Assembly: GCA_001303665.1 (NCBI GenBank)
Contig: LJUF01000103.1
Span: 1 to 9,844 of the forward strand
Origin: Phycisphaerae bacterium SM23_33
GTDB lineage: Bacteria; Planctomycetota; Phycisphaerae; SM23-33
DNA: 9,844 nt
Direction of reading: 5' to 3'
The notes below the pieces were generated by a model. That model was not told the DNA's origin, searched no databases, and saw nothing but the letters and a program-made list of their open reading frames with translations. Below are positions 7,096-9,844 of the stretch, piece by piece. How positions within the stretch are numbered: the first letter of the stretch is position 1; every line of letters starts with the position of its first letter. A program made the translations under genes and the position numbers.

Positions 7096-7869
7096 ATGAT
7101 GCAGTTCGTGGAGATTCAATCCGGCCCCAACACCTTGCGGGGCATGCTGCATGTCCCGGAAGGCGAGCGGCCGTTCCCGGCCGTGATGTTCTGCCACGGC
7201 TTCACCGGCCAGCGCATCGAGGCCCACTTCCTGTTCGTGACCATCGCCCGCCGGCTGGAGAACCTCGGCATCGCCTCGCTGCGCTTCGACTTCGCCGGCA
7301 GCGGAGAAAGCGACGGCGAGTTCGCCGACATGACCATGTCCGCCGAGGTGGACGACGCCGCCGCGGCCCTGGACTTCCTGCGCCGCCACCCGGCCGTGGA
7401 CGCCGCCCGCATCGGCGCCCTGGGCCTGAGTCTCGGCGGGGGCGTGGCGGCCCTGCTGGCCGTGCGGCGCCCCGCCGACCTCCGCGCCCTGGCCCTGCTG
7501 GCCGCCGTGGCCGAGCCCGCCCGCATCCTGTCCATCATCCGCACCGGCCGTTTCGAGTCCGAGCTGGCCCGGCGCGACTACATTGACTGGGACGGGCTGA
7601 TGGTCCGGCGGCGGTTCCTTCAGGACCTGGAGGACCTCTGGCCGGCCCAGGCCGCCGCGAGCTATCCCGGCCCGCTGCTGATCATCCACGGCGGCGAGGA
7701 CGCCACCTGCCCGCCTACCGAGGCCTACACCTATCGCCAGGCGCGGGAGGCGTCCTCCGGCCCGACGCAGTTCGAGATCGTCCGCGGCGCCGACCACACC
7801 TTCAACAACCTCGACCATACTGAAACCGTCTGCCGGCTGCTGGAAGGGTTTTTCCAACAGCACCTGTGA
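7096..7869 (+). CDS. Alpha/beta-hydrolase, serine esterase-like
   Basis: A 257-residue single-domain alpha/beta-hydrolase of the S33/acyl-esterase type that includes bacterial cinnamoyl and feruloyl esterases. Visible: oxyanion-hole HGF (34-36), FDFAGSGESDG (64-74), nucleophile elbow GLSLGG with Ser112, the acid in GGEDAT (Asp202) and the base in GADHTF (His234). Length and spacing are normal, so the triad is complete. There is no signal peptide, so it is cytoplasmic. Start: tandem ATGs at 7096 and 7099 fit the family (MQFVEIQSG...LRGMLHVP) with AGAAG just upstream. A TTG at 7057 would overlap the AKR stop (TTGA) and add 13 residues that do not look conserved. It follows the AKR within 35 bp, so it is probably the last gene of the operon and could remove acyl or feruloyl esters from the same substrate. 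The exact substrate cannot be read from sequence. Confidence 0.85.
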   Translation: MMQFVEIQSGPNTLRGMLHVPEGERPFPAVMFCHGFTGQRIEAHFLFVTIARRLENLGIASLRFDFAGSGESDGEFADMTMSAEVDDAAAALDFLRRHPAVDAARIGALGLSLGGGVAALLAVRRPADLRALALLAAVAEPARILSIIRTGRFESELARRDYIDWDGLMVRRRFLQDLEDLWPAQAAASYPGPLLIIHGGEDATCPPTEAYTYRQAREASSGPTQFEIVRGADHTFNNLDHTETVCRLLEGFFQQHL

Positions 7870-7944
7870 CGCCGCTGCCCGGCCGCGCCCTGCCCGCGGC
7901 AGCCGCCGGCCGACGCACCTGTCCTCAGAAACGCCCGGGCCCGC

Positions 7945-7950
7945 TATGAT
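7945..7950 (+). promoter_or_regulatory. Possible -10 element before the PQQ-repeat gene
   Basis: TATGAT matches 5/6 of a -10 hexamer and lies 27 bp before the ATG at 7978. The best -35 at 17-bp spacing (TCCTCA, 7922-7927) is poor. The 108-bp gap after the esterase gene suggests a new transcription unit. The same gap holds a small GC hairpin (CTGCC-CGC-GGCAG, 7890-7902) with no T-tract, so I do not call a terminator. Confidence 0.25.
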
Positions 7951-7977
7951 TGTGGAAGAGTCGGCCTTTAAACCACC

Positions 7978-9315
7978 ATGAGTGGGTTGGCGAGGACATC
8001 TCGAAGCAGATGCCGGCCGCTGATGCTGACCGGGGCGGCGCTGCTCCTGGCCGCGGGCGCGGCCGCGGGGGCCGACTGGCCGCAATGGCGCGGGCCCAAC
8101 CGCAGCGGCATCACCTCGGAAAGTTCGGGCTTTCCCGGCGGCTGGCCGCCAAAGCTGCTGTGGGGCCGCGGCGTCGGGGCCGGCTGCGCCTCGCCCATCA
8201 TCGCCGACGGGCGGGTATACGTGATGGGCTGGCAAGGCCGGGGCACAGGCAGGCCCAGGGGAAATCCCATCGGGACGGATACCGTCTACTGCCTCGGCGC
8301 CCGCGACGGCAAGACACGCTGGAAGCAGAGCTACCCCTGCCGCTACCAGGGCCGCTTCCGGGCCGGAGACACCGCCCAATACTGCGGCCCGCTGTCCACG
8401 CCCGCCTTCGACAAGGCGACGGGGTATCTCTATACGCTCAGCGTGGACGGCGACCTCCGCTGCTGGGACGCCGGGCGCGGCGGCCAGCCGGTCTGGGCCG
8501 GCAACCTCTACGACACCTACAAGGTTCGCCGGCGGCCGGACGTCGGCAGGGGCATAAGGGACTACGGCTACACCGGCTCGCCGCTGGTTCGCGGCGGCGT
8601 CGTCATCGTGGAGGTCGGCGCCGACGAAGGCACCGTCATGGCCTTCGACAAGACCACCGGCCGGCGGCGGTGGGCTTCGGCGCTCACAGGCCCCGCCGGC
8701 CACACCGGCGGACCGGTGCCGCTGACGCTCCGGGGGATGGACTGTCTTGCCACCCTCACCCTCACCCGGCTGGTCGTCATGCGGGCCGACGCGGGGCAGG
8801 AGGGAAAGACCCTCGCCGCCTGGCCGCGGCGGACCGACTACGCCTGCAACATCGCCACGCCCGCGGTGGCCGGAAGCCAGGTCGTCCTCACCTCCAGCTA
8901 CAACCAGTCCAACACCGCCCTGCTGGAGGTCTCGGCCGACGGGGTTCGCCGGAAGTGGACCTCCAGGCGCAACGCCCTCGTGAGCAGCCCGGTGATCCAC
9001 AAGGGCCGCGTGTACGTGACCGGCGGGTCGTTGATGTGCCTGGAGCTGGCCACGGGCGAGCTGAAGTGGCGCGGCGGCAGCTTCGGCCACGGTTCCTGCC
9101 TGATCACCGGCGACGACAGGCTCATCGCCTTCGGCCGGGGCCGGCTGGTGCTGCTGGGCGCTTCCGGTCGCGAGGGCAATTACCGCGAGCTGGCCCGCGT
9201 GGACCAGGTCGTCCCGAAGACCTGCTATCCGCACGTGGCCCTCGCCGACGGCATCCTGGTCTGCAAGGACCTGGCCGGCAACCTTGCCTGTTACTCCGTC
9301 CGGACCTCCGACTGA
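7978..9315 (+). CDS. Secreted PQQ-like beta-propeller repeat protein
   Basis: A 445-residue exported propeller. Residues 1-32 form a Sec-type signal peptide (Arg-rich start, hydrophobic LMLTGAALLLAAGAAA, cleavage near AGA|DW) with no lipobox. The mature protein opens with DWPQWRGPNRSGIT, a signature I know from the many planctomycete outer-membrane/periplasmic PQQ-repeat proteins. Blade-like units follow: SPIIADGRVYV (72-82), STPAFDKATGYLY, GSPLVRGGVVIV, ATPAVAGSQVVL, SSPVIHKGRVYV and HVALADGILVC, several with the W-x-x-x or TGxxxW ending of PQQ repeats. These proteins are usually scaffolds related to BamB rather than PQQ enzymes; no catalytic residues are recognised. Start: an in-frame TAA at 7969 limits it to the ATG at 7978, although no Shine-Dalgarno is at usable distance, which is common in planctomycetes. 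The 3' end overlaps the convergent gene by 25 bp. Confidence 0.88.
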   Translation: MSGLARTSRSRCRPLMLTGAALLLAAGAAAGADWPQWRGPNRSGITSESSGFPGGWPPKLLWGRGVGAGCASPIIADGRVYVMGWQGRGTGRPRGNPIGTDTVYCLGARDGKTRWKQSYPCRYQGRFRAGDTAQYCGPLSTPAFDKATGYLYTLSVDGDLRCWDAGRGGQPVWAGNLYDTYKVRRRPDVGRGIRDYGYTGSPLVRGGVVIVEVGADEGTVMAFDKTTGRRRWASALTGPAGHTGGPVPLTLRGMDCLATLTLTRLVVMRADAGQEGKTLAAWPRRTDYACNIATPAVAGSQVVLTSSYNQSNTALLEVSADGVRRKWTSRRNALVSSPVIHKGRVYVTGGSLMCLELATGELKWRGGSFGHGSCLITGDDRLIAFGRGRLVLLGASGREGNYRELARVDQVVPKTCYPHVALADGILVCKDLAGNLACYSVRTSD

Positions 9316-9844
9316 GGGCCGCCGCGCGGCGAGCTCGGCGCTTCGCGCTTGACGGGTTGCTGTTCGCGCTTGCGGGCATCGGGCTCTTTCCAGTCGCACT
9401 CGCCTTCCGGCCGGTCACCGTTCAGAAAGAAGACCAGGTCGCCGGCTTTCCGGTCGACGGACCCCGACTCATGCAGGCCGTAACCGCCGCCGTCGTCCTT
9501 GCCGTCCACGTTGAGGCTGTACAGCAGCGGGTGCTCGGCCTTGGGCAGGTAGGTAATCTTTCGGCCATCCTCGGCGAAGGGGTCGGCCGGCACGGCAGGC
9601 AGGTATTTGGGTACGAGGTCATCGAACTTTTCCGGCCGGCGGCCGTGGTCGATCTCGTACAAGCGGATCGCCAAGGCCGCCGCGGCCATCCGCCGCAAGG
9701 CCACGGCTGACCAGTGCAGCTCGAAGGTTCGGTACAGCGAGGGGCACACGATGTCAGCGAGGAAGCCGGAAAAGTCAAGACGCGAACGGACCGGCTTGGC
9801 CGGCGGCATGTGCTTCCTTGCCGCTGGCAGTGAATCTTCGCCCG
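9291..9844 (-). CDS. Planctomycete-type hypothetical protein, N-terminus outside the window
   Basis: The minus frame is open from the window edge to TAA at 9293-9291, so this is the C-terminal 184 codons of a longer protein. The ATG at 9809 is internal: the frame continues upstream without a stop (GEDSLPAARKH). The recognisable part is LHWSAVALRRMAAAALAIRLYEIDHGRRPEKF..., then LVPKYLPAVPADPF and LLYSLNVDGKDDGG, a pattern I associate with planctomycete proteins that have an N-terminal membrane part and this C-terminal segment; the function is unknown to me. The last 30 or so residues (charged, Ser/Pro-rich) overlap the end of the PQQ-repeat gene and look unconserved. The visible part has no membrane segment or catalytic motif. 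Confidence 0.75.
   Translation of the reverse strand, partial: GEDSLPAARKHMPPAKPVRSRLDFSGFLADIVCPSLYRTFELHWSAVALRRMAAAALAIRLYEIDHGRRPEKFDDLVPKYLPAVPADPFAEDGRKITYLPKAEHPLLYSLNVDGKDDGGGYGLHESGSVDRKAGDLVFFLNGDRPEGECDWKEPDARKREQQPVKREAPSSPRGGPQSEVRTE

Noticed and set aside
7874..7903. GC hairpins after the esterase gene (CTGCC/GGCAG and GCTGCC/GGCAGC alternatives) as a terminator.
   Set aside because: No T-tract follows, and short palindromes of this kind are common in this base composition.
7081..9399. 772-codon minus-strand open frame opposite the esterase and PQQ-repeat genes.
   Set aside because: Long antisense frames are expected where third-codon GC is very high. It has no domain signature, while both plus-strand genes are family-typical.

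Overview
The window is high-GC bacterial DNA that reads best as a planctomycete, possibly Phycisphaerae-like. The case rests on family signatures: a secreted PQQ-like beta-propeller whose mature part opens with DWPQWRGPNRSGIT, a protein with an 'LYEIDHGRRPE...LVPKYLPAVPADPF' segment of a kind I associate with planctomycetes, and a long class II ribonucleotide reductase. The taxonomy is inferred from protein style, since there is no rRNA or marker gene here. There are six protein-coding genes, two of them cut by the window edges. I see no tRNA, rRNA, CRISPR array or insertion sequence.

Layout. (1) 1-2247, minus strand: nrdJ, the adenosylcobalamin-dependent ribonucleoside-diphosphate reductase, with its C-terminus outside the window. 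(2) 2248-2843: a divergent intergenic region of about 600 bp with an AT-rich core. It holds two sequences that look like NrdR boxes, each next to a promoter-like element facing nrdJ, and a candidate promoter facing the other way. (3) 2844-7869, plus strand: three tightly packed genes, probably one operon. They encode a large cytoplasmic GH106-like glycoside hydrolase, an aldo/keto reductase with two Cys-rich 4Fe-4S motifs, and an alpha/beta-hydrolase (esterase-like). (4) 7978-9315, plus strand: a secreted PQQ-repeat beta-propeller, probably a separate transcription unit. (5) 9291-9844, minus strand: the C-terminal part of a planctomycete-type hypothetical protein, converging on and overlapping the propeller gene by 25 bp.

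How the genes may work together. nrdJ supplies deoxynucleotides and is probably controlled by the repressor NrdR through the two boxes. The three-gene plus-strand cluster looks like a small intracellular carbohydrate or glycoside catabolic cassette: removal of a sugar (GH), removal of an acyl group (esterase), and a redox step on a carbonyl or alcohol (AKR). The substrate cannot be named from the sequence. Long open frames antisense to the real genes are numerous because of the high GC at third codon positions, and I treat them as artefacts.
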